Shown piece by piece: positions 49,306-57,736 of a DNA stretch of 64,000 bases. The position numbers were made by a program, and so were the translations under genes. The stretch is from Lentzea atacamensis (lineage in GTDB: Bacteria; Actinomycetota; Actinomycetes; Mycobacteriales; Pseudonocardiaceae). The stretch covers positions 124,001 to 188,000 of the forward strand of contig NZ_QLTT01000011.1 of NCBI RefSeq assembly GCF_003269295.1, written 5' to 3'. Every line of letters starts with the position of its first letter. Within the stretch, counting starts at the first letter, position 1. The notes beneath the pieces were generated by a model. The model was not told the DNA's origin and made no database searches. It was given only the letters and a program-made list of their open reading frames with translations.

Positions 49306-50009
49306 CGGCGGCATCCGACCCCGGCCGCGTGGGCCTGGTCATCGTCTCCCACAGCGACATGCTGGCCAACGGCGTCGCCGAACTGGCGGCGCAGATGGCC
49401 CCCGACGTGTCGGTGCTGCCCGTGGGCGGCACCGAGGAAGGCGGCCTCGGCACCGACTACGGCTCGGTGGTCGAAGCCCTGGCAGACGCCGACACGGGCA
49501 ACGGCGTCGTCGTCCTCTACGACCTGGGCAGCGCCAAGATGACAGCCGAGATGGCCGTGGAATCGGCGGACGACCCGTCCCGCTACGCCGTGGTCGACGC
49601 ACCTCTGGTCGAAGGCGCGGTGGCCGCAGCCGTCGCCGCGCAAGGCGGCGCCTCCCTGCCCGACGTGGCAGCCGCCGCCGAAGGCGCGTCCGGCGAGACC
49701 CCGGCCGCCGCCCCGAGCAGGCCCGCACTGCACCTCGTGCCGGACGCGGTGTCCGCGGAAATCCTGCTGACCAACGAGGTGGGCCTGCACGCCCGCCCGG
49801 CAGCCCTGCTGGCCCGAACCGTCGCCGAGCTCGACGCCGACGTCGTAGTCCGCTACGGCGACGAGGAGGCGAACGCGGCGAGCGTGCTGGCGCTGATGGG
49901 CCTGAGCGCGCCCGGCGGCAAGTCGATCACCGTGGTGGCGACGGGGAAGGACGCGGGCGAGGCGGTCCGGCGCATCGAGGAACTCGCGGAGAGGGGGTTC
50001 GACGACTAG
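49302..50009 (+). CDS. dhaM: DhaM phosphocarrier with EIIA and HPr domains
   Basis: A 235-residue fusion. The N-terminal EIIA-mannose-type domain has the phosphorylated His17 (VIVSHSDM) and hands phosphate to ADP on DhaL. After an Ala/Pro linker (residues 115-150) an HPr domain follows with His163 in NEVGLHARPA. E. coli DhaM has a third EI-like domain that is missing here, so Enzyme I must come from elsewhere. The downstream 1.2 kb is non-coding. Confidence 0.93.
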   Translation: MTAASDPGRVGLVIVSHSDMLANGVAELAAQMAPDVSVLPVGGTEEGGLGTDYGSVVEALADADTGNGVVVLYDLGSAKMTAEMAVESADDPSRYAVVDAPLVEGAVAAAVAAQGGASLPDVAAAAEGASGETPAAAPSRPALHLVPDAVSAEILLTNEVGLHARPAALLARTVAELDADVVVRYGDEEANAASVLALMGLSAPGGKSITVVATGKDAGEAVRRIEELAERGFDD

Positions 50010-51218
50010 CCACGCTGCGGCTTCGCTCCCGCTCCGAGCTACGCCCAGGTGAGGCCCACGCCCAGGCCAACCACTCGCTCACACCCCGGTGGGTCGCCGC
50101 GCCTGCTCGCTGCGGCAGCGCGGTAGGTGTCTGGCTTGCCGGCTGGCGCTGCGATCGCGGCCTCCTCGGTGCGGACCTGAGCCGGTGCTCAGCGGCTTGG
50201 GCCTTTGCACGCCGGCGGGCCTGGGCCTTCCCCACGCAAGCGGGCCTGGGCTCGCCACAACATCAGCAGCTGTGAGCTCGCCGCGACCAGCGGTCCCGAG
50301 TCTGCTGTGACCAGCGGCCCATACTCGCCGCCACTCAGGGCCTTGGCCCGCTGCACCTGCGCCTCGAGCCTGCCGTGACCGGAGGGCTGAGGTCCGCTGC
50401 GGCAGCGGTTCCGAGTGTGCCGCCGCCTGCGGCCCCAAGCCTGCCTCGACCGGCGAGTTCGAGGCCGCCGCGACGAGCGGTCCCGAGCCTGTCACCACCC
50501 GCGGGCTGAACTCGCCGCACCTCAGTGGGCCTGGACTCGCCGCGATTCCAGCAGGTGCGAGTCCGCCGCTCCGCGAGCCTGAGCCCGCGGCACCTGCGCC
50601 GCGTGCCTGCCGTGACCGGAGGGTCGAGGTCCGCTGCGGCAGCCGTCCCGAGTCCGTCGCGGCCTGCGGGCCCGAGTGCGCCGCTACCCGCGGCCCAAGC
50701 CTGCCGCGACCAGCGGGCCCGAGCCTGTCATCACCCGCGGGCTGAACTCGCCAGCAGGCGCGAGTCCGCCGCTCCGCGAGCCTGAGCCCGCTGCACCTGC
50801 GCCGCGTGCCTGCCGTGACCGGAGGATCGAGGTCCGCTGCGGCAGCCGTCCGGAGTCCGTCGCGGCCTGCGGGCCCGAGTGCGCCGCGCCCCCGTGTGCC
50901 CGAGCCTGCCGCGACCCGCCTGCTGAGCCTGCCGCGACCCGCCCGCTGAGCCTGCCGCCACCAGCGCTCCAGAACTCGCCGCCATCCGCGGGCCCGAACC
51001 CCGGTGCCCGCCGCACCCCGAGCGAACCCGGATGGCTCAACTTCGCGTTGCCCCACACGGGTTCACCAGGCAGGACAGCGGGTCTAGGCGTTTGCTAGAC
51101 CGATAACTGTTTCGATCCTGATGGCGAAGCTCACGGCGCCCGTCTGTGCTGGGAGTGGCATAGTCGCCCGCAAGTTACTCCTTGGTAGCCCACGCTTTAC
51201 CCCGCAGGGAGGTCTGCA
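50010..51218. repeat. 1.2-kb non-coding block of degenerate GC-rich repeats
   Basis: No gene is supported. The block is built of imperfect short units around CCCGAGCCTGCCGCGACC in many variants. Two longer copies of 137 bp (50548-50684 and 50751-50887, 203 bp apart) differ at about four positions. A more diverged third copy lies near 50346-50440, and a 35-bp piece recurs at 50482 and 50718. Several frames stay open on both strands because the sequence is so GC-rich, but their products are low-complexity Ala/Gly/Arg/Ser strings without starts preceded by ribosome-binding sites. Confidence 0.75.
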
Positions 51219-52994
51219 GTGGCGCGCGAAATCAACACCGTCGGAGTCGTCGGCTTCGGAACCATGGGCGCGGGCATCGTGGAGGTACTCGCGCGCACCG
51301 GGCTCACGGTGAAGGTGGTCGATGTCGACGCGGCGGGTGTCGAGCGCGGCCTCGGGCACCTCGAGCACTCGACGAGCCGGGCCGTGAAGCGCGAGAAGCT
51401 GAGCGCGGCCGAGAAGGCCGCCCTGCACGACCGCATCACGACGTCGCTCGACCTGACCAGCCTCGCCGGGTGCGACCTGGTGATCGAGGCGGTGCCGGAG
51501 AGCATCGAGCTGAAGGCGCGGATCTTCCAGGAGCTGGACGCGATCCTCGCGCCCGAGGCGATCATCGCTTCGAACACGTCGAGCTTGTCGATCACCGAGA
51601 TCAGCGTGCACACGAAGAGGCCCGGCAAGGTCGTCGGCCTGCACTTCTTCAACCCGACGCAGGTGCTGAAGCTGGTCGAGGTCGTGCGCACGGTCGTCAC
51701 GGAGCCGGACGTCATCACCGACGTGGTCGCGTTCACTGAGCGGCTGGGCAAGTCGCCGGTCGTGATCGGCGACCGGGCGGGCTTCATCGCGAACGCGCTG
51801 CTCTTCCCGTACCTCAACCACGCGGTGAAGATGCTGGAGTCCAAGTACGCGACGCGTGAGGACCTCGACGCCGCCATGCGTTACGGGTGCGGCTACCCGA
51901 TGGGACCGTTGGCGCTGCTGGATCTCATCGGTCTCGACACCGCGTACGAAATCCTCGACACGATGTACCACCAGTCGCGCAACCGGCTGCACGCCCCGGC
52001 GCCGCTGCTCAAGCAGATGATCACCGCTGGGCTGCTGGGACGGAAGTCCGGGCGCGGCTTCTACACCTACGACGGGCCCGACTCGCCGGTGATCGTGGCG
52101 GACGCGCAGACGCCATCCGAAGTGGACAGTGGTACGCAGGCTCGTGACGTTCAGCGGGTCGGTGTCATCGGCACCGGCACCATGGCGACCGGCATCGCCG
52201 AGGTGTTCGCGAAGCGCGGTTACGACGTCGTGCTCCGGGCGCGCAGCCTGGAGAAGGCCGAGAAGGCGGTCGGGGCGGTGCGGAAGTCGCTGGACCGCGC
52301 GGTTTCCAAGGGCAAGCTGGCCGAGGCCGAGCGCGACGCGGTTCTCGCGCGGATCACGCCCGCCGTCGAGTTCGTCGAGCTGGCCGACTGCGACCTCGTC
52401 GTCGAGGCCGTGGCCGAGGAGATCGGCATCAAGAAGGAGGTCTTCGCGGCGCTCGACGAGGTGTGCAAGCCAGGCGCCGTGCTCGCGACGACCACGTCCT
52501 CGCTGCCGGTCATCGAGGTCGCGGCGGCCACGTCGAGGCCCGCTGACGTCGTCGGCCTGCACTTCTTCAACCCGGCGCAGGTCATGAAGCTGGTCGAGAT
52601 CGTCGAGACGATCTCCACGGGCGCCGACGTCGTGGCGACGGCCCGCAAGATCTGCCTCGACCTCGGCAAGCACCCGGTGCACTGCGGTGACGTGGCCGGC
52701 TTCATCGTCAACGCGCTGCTCTTCCCGTACCTCAACGACGCGGTGAAGATGCTGGAGGCCCACTACGCGGAGGCCGACGACATCGACAACGCGATGAAGG
52801 TCGGCTGTGGCCTGCCGATGGGACCGTTCGCGCTGCTTGACGTCGTGGGCCTGGACGTGTCGCTGGCAATCCAGCGCACGCTCTTCAACGAGTTCCGCGA
52901 GCCCGGTTTCGCGCCGGCGCCGTTGCTGGAGCACCTCGTGACGGCGGGCCGCCTCGGTCGCAAGACGGGCAAGGGATTCCGGGACTACTCGTGA
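51219..52994 (+). CDS. 3-Hydroxybutyryl/3-hydroxyacyl-CoA dehydrogenase, duplicated fused form
   Basis: A 591-residue protein made of two complete 3-hydroxyacyl-CoA dehydrogenase units. Unit 1 starts VGVVGFGTMGAGI (GxGxxG at 12-17) with an acidic residue after beta-2 (VVDVD), the mark of NAD(H). Unit 2, from about residue 313, has GVIGTGTMATGI and basic VVLRARS, which suggests NADP(H). Catalytic Ser and His regions are SNTSSL/LHFFNP in unit 1 and TTTSSL/LHFFNP in unit 2. It fits reduction of acetoacetyl-CoA in the ethylmalonyl-CoA pathway. GTG start at 51219. Confidence 0.9.
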   Translation: MAREINTVGVVGFGTMGAGIVEVLARTGLTVKVVDVDAAGVERGLGHLEHSTSRAVKREKLSAAEKAALHDRITTSLDLTSLAGCDLVIEAVPESIELKARIFQELDAILAPEAIIASNTSSLSITEISVHTKRPGKVVGLHFFNPTQVLKLVEVVRTVVTEPDVITDVVAFTERLGKSPVVIGDRAGFIANALLFPYLNHAVKMLESKYATREDLDAAMRYGCGYPMGPLALLDLIGLDTAYEILDTMYHQSRNRLHAPAPLLKQMITAGLLGRKSGRGFYTYDGPDSPVIVADAQTPSEVDSGTQARDVQRVGVIGTGTMATGIAEVFAKRGYDVVLRARSLEKAEKAVGAVRKSLDRAVSKGKLAEAERDAVLARITPAVEFVELADCDLVVEAVAEEIGIKKEVFAALDEVCKPGAVLATTTSSLPVIEVAAATSRPADVVGLHFFNPAQVMKLVEIVETISTGADVVATARKICLDLGKHPVHCGDVAGFIVNALLFPYLNDAVKMLEAHYAEADDIDNAMKVGCGLPMGPFALLDVVGLDVSLAIQRTLFNEFREPGFAPAPLLEHLVTAGRLGRKTGKGFRDYS

Positions 52995-53037
52995 GCCGCT
53001 AACAGGAGCACCATGTCGCGTCTGGCATGGTGGTGCC

Positions 53038-53625
53038 ATGCGGCGACTGGTGCTCCTGTTGGCTGTCCTCCTGCTCGCATCCGGCTGTGCCCGGACGATG
53101 GTCGGCGGCAGTCCGGTCGCGCAGGCCCCGCTCGACGCGGGCTCCCCGTTCGACCAGGAGAGCTCGACCGATCCGAGCGCGTCCGAAGATCCCAGCGCCG
53201 AGCCCGCGCCGATCGACGGCGAGGTGCAGGGCGTGTGCGCGAAGCTCAAGTGGACGGACCTGCCGTACCCCGGCGCGAAGGCCGACACGCCGCCCACCCA
53301 GATCAACTACGACTCGACGTTCGACCAGTCGTGCCGCTGGACGACGAAGATCGACAACGTCGAGGTCGGCGTCTCGCTGCGGTTCCGCGAGGGGCGGCAG
53401 ATCACGATCGAACGCACCACCGGTGACTGGGACGTGAAGGGCCGCAAGCTCACGTACCTCGACCGTTCCGGCGAGCAGGACGTCGAGCCGTCGTGCGTGC
53501 TGGTCGTGCCCTACGAGGGCGGTGGGCTCGGAATCATCATCATCGACTCGTCCGGCAGGTTCGGCGCCGTCTGCGACCAGGGGCGCAAGGTCGCCGAGGT
53601 GCTGATCGACCGCGAGAACTCCTAG
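53038..53625 (+). CDS. DUF3558-like lipoprotein
   Basis: A 195-residue lipoprotein: signal peptide MRRLVLLLAVLLL, lipobox ASGC with Cys17, a Ser/Asp/Pro-rich linker and a globular domain with cysteines in GVCAKL, QSCRWT, PSCVLV and AVCDQG. It is the third protein of this general type in the window. Function unknown. The stop shares CTAG with the sigma factor remnant on the other strand. Confidence 0.78.
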   Translation: MRRLVLLLAVLLLASGCARTMVGGSPVAQAPLDAGSPFDQESSTDPSASEDPSAEPAPIDGEVQGVCAKLKWTDLPYPGAKADTPPTQINYDSTFDQSCRWTTKIDNVEVGVSLRFREGRQITIERTTGDWDVKGRKLTYLDRSGEQDVEPSCVLVVPYEGGGLGIIIIDSSGRFGAVCDQGRKVAEVLIDRENS

Positions 53626-53798
53626 TCCCCGGTTCGCCAGGGCGTCAGCTTCTCCGGGTTCCGCACCGCCCAGATCCGGGTGATCCGGTCCTCCGCCACC
53701 TCGAAGGCCGCGACCGTCACCGTGACTCCGCGCTGCGTCGCCACCAGGCCGGGCAGGCCGTTGACGGTCCTGAAGAGGATGGTCAGATCCGGGGCCAT
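53622..53798 (-). pseudogene. Remnant of a SigJ-type (ECF41) sigma factor C-terminus
   Basis: The 58 readable codons end with TVTVAAFEVAEDRITRIWAV and RNPEKLTPW, the closing segment of the SnoaL-like C-terminal domain of SigJ/ECF41 sigma factors (typically IWAVRNPDKL). The rest of the gene is missing: a TGA lies in frame seven codons above the first Met, and there is no sigma region 2 or 4 nearby. It is a relic of a deletion. Confidence 0.65.
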
Positions 53799-53804
53799 TT
53801 CCCG

Positions 53805-53893
53805 GATGCTTCCACGTCACGGTCCTGCACGTCCCCCTCGCCGCCGTGCTGCTCGTCGTCGGCGTGGTGTACCTCTTCCGGATCCGGCGCTAG
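53805..53893 (+). pseudogene. Fragment encoding only a membrane-helix tail
   Basis: The frame ending at TAG 53891-53893 reads VTVLHVPLAAVLLVVGVVYL and a basic end FRIRR, the shape of a C-terminal membrane anchor. No start codon with a ribosome-binding site exists for it. It abuts the sigma factor remnant, so it may be the other side of the same deletion. It could also be chance. Confidence 0.3.
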
Positions 53894-54093
53894 CCGCAGC
53901 AGCCCCCGCCACAGCAGCCTCCGCCGCCACCGGCCGGTTGCTGCTGCGTGCCACCGATCCCGGCCATGGACAGCAGCTTGACGGTGTCGGGGTGACCTTC
54001 TGGGCACCTCGCCGGCGCGGACGACTCGCTCATCGGGCGCTGCAGCTCGAAGGTGTCTTCGCAGGTTCGGCAACGGAACTCGTAGGTCGGCAC
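53890..54093 (-). CDS. FmdB-family zinc ribbon protein
   Basis: A 67-residue protein starting MPTYEFRCRTC, the standard FmdB beginning. Zinc ligands are Cys8, Cys11, Cys30 and probably His34 (CPEGH) in place of the usual fourth Cys. The C-terminal third is unusual: a Gly/Cys run GGGGGCCGGGCCG that could bind extra metal. The family is loosely linked to regulation of amidase/formamidase genes, but its true function is unknown. Divergent from the next gene. Confidence 0.85.
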   Translation of the reverse strand: MPTYEFRCRTCEDTFELQRPMSESSAPARCPEGHPDTVKLLSMAGIGGTQQQPAGGGGGCCGGGCCG

Positions 54094-54125
54094 GACCTGA
54101 TTCTACGAGCGGTTACCGTGTGGTC

Positions 54126-54419
54126 GTGCCTCGTCGTAATGCGCCGAAGAACGAAGAACACCGGCCCCTCGGCGGGGGTGTCGGCTGGGCCCGCGCCGAG
54201 TCGGGCCCGGACGGCGACTGGCTGGTCCGCGCCATCTCGGGGGCGCAGGCCCAGAAGACCTACCGCTGTCCGGGATGCGACCACGAGATCCGCCCCGGCA
54301 CTCCGCACGTCGTCGCCTGGCCCGCCGAGGAGACCGGTTCGGTGGAGGAACGACGGCACTGGCACCAGGGCTGCTGGGACTCGCGTGGCCGCCGCGGCCC
54401 TACCACCCGGCGCTGGTGA
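54126..54419 (+). CDS. Conserved actinobacterial zinc-finger-like protein
   Basis: A 97-residue basic protein starting MPRRNAPKNEEH. The conserved core is KTYRCPGCDHEIRPGTPHVVAWP and HWHQGCWD, giving a CxxC...H...HxxxC arrangement that probably binds zinc. Such proteins are widespread in actinobacteria (often labelled ATP/GTP-binding without evidence). Function unknown. GTG 54126 was chosen over GTG 54120 to match the conserved MPRR start. The 3' end overlaps the convergent hydrolase by 20 nt. Confidence 0.75.
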   Translation: MPRRNAPKNEEHRPLGGGVGWARAESGPDGDWLVRAISGAQAQKTYRCPGCDHEIRPGTPHVVAWPAEETGSVEERRHWHQGCWDSRGRRGPTTRRW

Positions 54420-55092
54420 CCCAGCTTTCCAGCACCGACGCGAACTGCTCCGGCTGCTCCACCGGCGGCAGGTGAGCGACACCCTTCATCTCCACGAAGG
54501 TGCTGTGCGGCAACACGTCCGCGAGTTGCCGTACGACCTCCGGTGACATGAGCGGGTCGAGCTCGCCGGCCACGACGAGCGCGGGGACCTCCGCTTTGCC
54601 GAGCACGTCAGCGGAATCCGGCCGCTTCGCCATCGCGCGCTGCCACCACGCCACGTCCTCCGGCCGTTGCTCGAGGATCATGGTGGTGACGCGGTCCCGC
54701 GCCTCCGCCGGCGCGTTCGGGCTGAGCAGGTTCGGCAGCACCGCGTCCACGAGCCACTCGCCGACACCCTCTGCTTCGACCCTGTCGGCCATCGCGTGCC
54801 GGTTCCGGGCCGCCTCCGCAGCGTCGGCCGTGTGCTTCGTGTCGACGAAGACCAGGCCCTTCACGCGTTCCGGCGCGCGCCTGAGCACCGCCATCGCGAC
54901 GTAGCCGCCCATCGAACAACCACCGAGCAGGACCTGGTCGAGCTTTCGCTCGTCGAGCTCGGCCAGAACCTGGTTCGCGAGCGTGCCGAGGTCCGGTTCG
55001 CCGTGGCCGCGGAGGTCCGGCGTCAGCGCGCCCGGCACCTGCCACATCCGCGCGTCGAGCGGAAAGGCGTGCAGCAGCACCAGATCGTCCAT
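54400..55092 (-). CDS. Alpha/beta hydrolase
   Basis: A 230-residue hydrolase. The nucleophile is Ser60 (GGCSMGG), the acid is in VVAGELDPLMS and the base in GVAHLPPVEQP. It resembles 3-oxoadipate enol-lactonase/BioH-like small hydrolases; the substrate is unknown. The ATG at 55092 overlaps the GNAT stop by one base (TGATG), so the two are co-translated. Confidence 0.88.
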   Translation of the reverse strand: MDDLVLLHAFPLDARMWQVPGALTPDLRGHGEPDLGTLANQVLAELDERKLDQVLLGGCSMGGYVAMAVLRRAPERVKGLVFVDTKHTADAAEAARNRHAMADRVEAEGVGEWLVDAVLPNLLSPNAPAEARDRVTTMILEQRPEDVAWWQRAMAKRPDSADVLGKAEVPALVVAGELDPLMSPEVVRQLADVLPHSTFVEMKGVAHLPPVEQPEQFASVLESWVTSAGW

Positions 55093-55634
55093 CAGCTCTC
55101 CCACTCCGGTGCCAGCACCGACCACACCTCGAGGTCCTGCCGAACCCCGCGGTGCTCGTGGTACGAGCGCAGCACGCCGTCCTTCGTCAGCCCGAGCCGC
55201 CGGGCGACCGCGATGCTGGGCGCGTTCGCCGCCGACACCAGCCACTCAACCCGATGCATGCCCCGCTCGCGAATCGCCCAGTCGATGAGGATTCTGGCCG
55301 CCCGCGTGATCAATCCCTTGCCGGTCGCCGCCGGTTCCAGCCAGCACCCGACCTCCGCCCTGCCCTGCTTCACGTCCATCTCGCGGAACAGGACGCCGCC
55401 GACCAGCTTGTCGTCGAGCCAGATCCCGTAGATGCGACCGGTGTCGGTCGCAGCCTTGTCCGCGTAGCGCTGCAGGAGGGCCCGCGCACCGTCGAGGTCC
55501 TTGGCGGCGTCCGCGAACCCGATGTGCTGCCCGATGAACTCCCGCCCGCGCTCCACGTGCGCGAAGAACTCCTCCGCCTGCCATGGCTCCAACGGCCTCA
55601 ACTCGGCCCCGTCGCCCAATGACCTGAAAAACAT
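55092..55634 (-). CDS. GNAT acetyltransferase (RimJ/RimL type)
   Basis: A 180-residue N-acetyltransferase. The acetyl-CoA segment is EVGCWLEPAATGKGLITRAARILIDWAI, followed by RVEWLVSAANAPSIAVARRLGLTKDG, as in RimJ/RimL and ribosomal protein serine acetyltransferases. The acceptor is unknown. ATG 55634 is best spaced after GGGGGAA; ATGs at 55637, 55646 and 55664 are also in frame. The start is only about 10 bp from that of the divergent phosphatase gene. Confidence 0.87.
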   Translation of the reverse strand: MFFRSLGDGAELRPLEPWQAEEFFAHVERGREFIGQHIGFADAAKDLDGARALLQRYADKAATDTGRIYGIWLDDKLVGGVLFREMDVKQGRAEVGCWLEPAATGKGLITRAARILIDWAIRERGMHRVEWLVSAANAPSIAVARRLGLTKDGVLRSYHEHRGVRQDLEVWSVLAPEWES

Positions 55635-55644
55635 CATTTCCCCC

Positions 55645-56184
55645 ATGATGAGTGGTGTGCCCACTCGAATCGTATTAGTGCGCCATGCACAGTCCGTCCC
55701 ACCACGGCTCGGTGAACCGGACTTCGACGAGCGGCCCTTGAGACCGGACGGTCTGGCGTCCGCCGAGGCCCTGGTGCCGCGCCTGGTGAGTTACGCGCCG
55801 GTGGCGGTGTTGTCGAGTCCGCAGTTGCGCGCGGTGCAAACGGTTGCGCCGGCTGCTGCGGCGCTGGGGCTCGCGGTCGAGACGTGGCCAGAGTTGCGGG
55901 AGTGGGAGTCGGGGCTGCTGCCGAGCGCGGACTTCGAGACGCTCTACGCCCACAGCTGGGCGCATCCCGGTTCGGCGTACGGGGATGGCGAGAGCCTCGA
56001 CGAGCTGACCGTGCGAGCGGGGAAGGCGTTGGCGCGCATGGCCGCGGCGTACCCGGATGCGACCGTGGTGGTGGGGTCGCACGGGACGTTCCTGTCGCGC
56101 GCGTTGATCGCGGCGGGGCGGCACGCGGACTGGGAGTTCAGCCGTGCGATGCCGATGCCGGCGATCTACGAGGTCACGTGGTGA
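55645..56184 (+). CDS. Histidine phosphatase (phosphoglycerate mutase-like)
   Basis: A 179-residue phosphatase of branch 1. The phospho-accepting His14 is in LVRHAQS, the general acid Glu is in LREWESGLL and the second His is in VVVGSHGTFLSRAL. The substrate is unknown. ATGs at 55645 and 55648 are possible and neither has an SD, so translation may be leaderless. The gene ends 46 bp before a bidirectional terminator. Confidence 0.85.
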   Translation: MMSGVPTRIVLVRHAQSVPPRLGEPDFDERPLRPDGLASAEALVPRLVSYAPVAVLSSPQLRAVQTVAPAAAALGLAVETWPELREWESGLLPSADFETLYAHSWAHPGSAYGDGESLDELTVRAGKALARMAAAYPDATVVVGSHGTFLSRALIAAGRHADWEFSRAMPMPAIYEVTW

Positions 56185-56229
56185 CCTGCGCGGATCCGAA
56201 ATTGTCGGTGTCGGCTGGGACAATTGAAA

Positions 56230-56257
56230 CAGGGGACCCCCTAGAGGGGGACCCCTG
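56230..56257 (+). terminator. Bidirectional terminator
   Basis: CAGGGGACCCCC pairs with GGGGGACCCCTG (one A-A mismatch) around TAGA, between the convergent phosphatase and DivIVA-like genes. It serves both strands. Confidence 0.75.
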
Positions 56258-56272
56258 CGTCAGCTTGCGGTG

Positions 56273-57700
56273 TCAGGACTTCTTGGCCGGCTGCGGGCGG
56301 GTGATCTTGGTGGTCGGGCCGTCCACCTGAGGCGACTCGGCCGGCTTGCCCGATGCGGCCTTCGTCGCCTGCGGAGCGGAGGCTGCCGGCTGACCAGGAG
56401 CTGCCTGAGCCTGTGCGGGCTTGGCCGGAGTGGCTTGGCCCTGTGCGCCCTGAGCCGATGCCCCCTGCCCCGGAGCGCCCTGAGCTGGGGCTCCCTGAGC
56501 TGGGGCGCCCTGAGCCGCTGCGGCTTGTGCGGACGCGGTCTGGCCAGGAGCCGTCTGTCCCGCAGCGGCCTGTGCGGAAGCAGCTTGTCCGGCTGCGGTC
56601 TGGCCTGGCGCGGTCTGCGCAGGAGCGGCCTGCCCAGGAGCGCCTGGAGCCTGCTGCGCCGGCACCTGCGACCCGTCCACCGGCCCGGCCGCCGACTCCT
56701 TCTCCTCCTCCACCGGGTCGAGCAGCGGCACGACGTCCTGCAGTGCCGTCCGCACGCTGTGCAGCTGGTGCGAGAGGCGGTTGCGGAGGTTGCGGAGCTG
56801 GTCGACGCGCTGGGTGGCGGCGGTGGTGCGGCGGTTGGCTTCCTCGGTGGCCTCGCGGACGCGGCGGTTCGCCTCGTCGGTGGCCTCCTGGATGCGGGCC
56901 GTGGCCTCGGTGATCGAGTCGTGGCGGCGGCGGTTGGCCTCTTCGGTGGCCTCGCGGACGCGGCGTTCGGCCTCGGCCTTGGACGAGGTCTGCTCGGCGG
57001 CGATCGCCGCGCGGACTCGGGCGGCTTCCTCCGCGGCCTCGCGCAGGCGGCGGTCCGCCTCGGACTTGGAGGTCGCCTCCTGCTGGGCGAGGGTGGCCAT
57101 CGCCTCGCTGCGGCGGGCCGCCATCGCGATCTCGAAGTCCTCCTCGACGGTCACGCGGCGGGCCTCGGACTCGTCGGCGATCTTGCGGGCGGCGGCCTCG
57201 GCCTCGGAGACGATCTTCTCGGCCTCGGCGCGGGCGGTCTCCAGCACACCCTTGTGCTCGGCCTCCATGGCGGCGCGGCGCTCGTCCAGTTCGGCGATGA
57301 GCTTTTCGTAGCGCTGGCGGAGCACACCCGCGTCGGCTTCCGCCTTGGCGCGGATGTGCCCGCCCTCCGCTTCGGCGCGGGCCTTGATCTCGTTGGCCTC
57401 GTCCTGGGCCAGCCGCAGCATGCGCTGGAGGCGCTCGGAGAGCCCCTCCAGCGTCGTCGGCGGCAGTGACAGGCGCTCCACCTGGTTGCGCAGCTCGGTG
57501 ATCTCGTGCCGAGCGGCTTCCAGCTGGCGCGCCAGGTCGGACGTCTGGGACACGGCGGCATCGCGGTCCGCGGCGAGCAGCCGCAGGTCCGAGTCGAGGC
57601 GTTCGAGATGATCCTCGACCTGGGCGCGGTCATAACCGCGCTTGACGATGTCGAAGCCGGATCCCAGTGGGACGAGGTCACGGTCGTCGGCGAGGCCCAT
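56273..57700 (-). CDS. DivIVA-like coiled-coil protein with Ala/Gln/Pro tail
   Basis: A 475-residue cytoskeletal-type protein. The N-terminal region LVPLGSGFDIVKRGYDRAQVEDHLERLDSDL is the DivIVA membrane-binding/lipid-sensing motif. A very long coiled coil (about residues 35-320) is rich in Ala, Glu and Arg, with repeats of EATEEANRR type. The last 130 residues are low-complexity Q/A/P/G repeats (AQGAPAQGAP). Such proteins mark cell poles or guide tip growth beside Wag31/DivIVA (Streptomyces Scy/FilP-like role is inference). ATG 57700. Confidence 0.82.
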   Translation of the reverse strand: MGLADDRDLVPLGSGFDIVKRGYDRAQVEDHLERLDSDLRLLAADRDAAVSQTSDLARQLEAARHEITELRNQVERLSLPPTTLEGLSERLQRMLRLAQDEANEIKARAEAEGGHIRAKAEADAGVLRQRYEKLIAELDERRAAMEAEHKGVLETARAEAEKIVSEAEAAARKIADESEARRVTVEEDFEIAMAARRSEAMATLAQQEATSKSEADRRLREAAEEAARVRAAIAAEQTSSKAEAERRVREATEEANRRRHDSITEATARIQEATDEANRRVREATEEANRRTTAATQRVDQLRNLRNRLSHQLHSVRTALQDVVPLLDPVEEEKESAAGPVDGSQVPAQQAPGAPGQAAPAQTAPGQTAAGQAASAQAAAGQTAPGQTASAQAAAAQGAPAQGAPAQGAPGQGASAQGAQGQATPAKPAQAQAAPGQPAASAPQATKAASGKPAESPQVDGPTTKITRPQPAKKS

Positions 57701-57736
57701 GCCCCTCACGCTACCCGTTCGGGCAACCCCAGAAGG

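Noticed and set aside
50079-51056. 325-codon minus-strand frame in the repeat block
   Set aside because: Its product is a low-complexity repeat string, other frames are equally open, and similar peptides appear in different frames of neighbouring copies. This fits non-coding repeats.
51175-51188. TTACTCCTTGGTAG before hbd as a fifth operator
   Set aside because: It keeps only TTAC and GTAG; the inner positions do not fit TTACYGNCSAGTA, so it was not counted.
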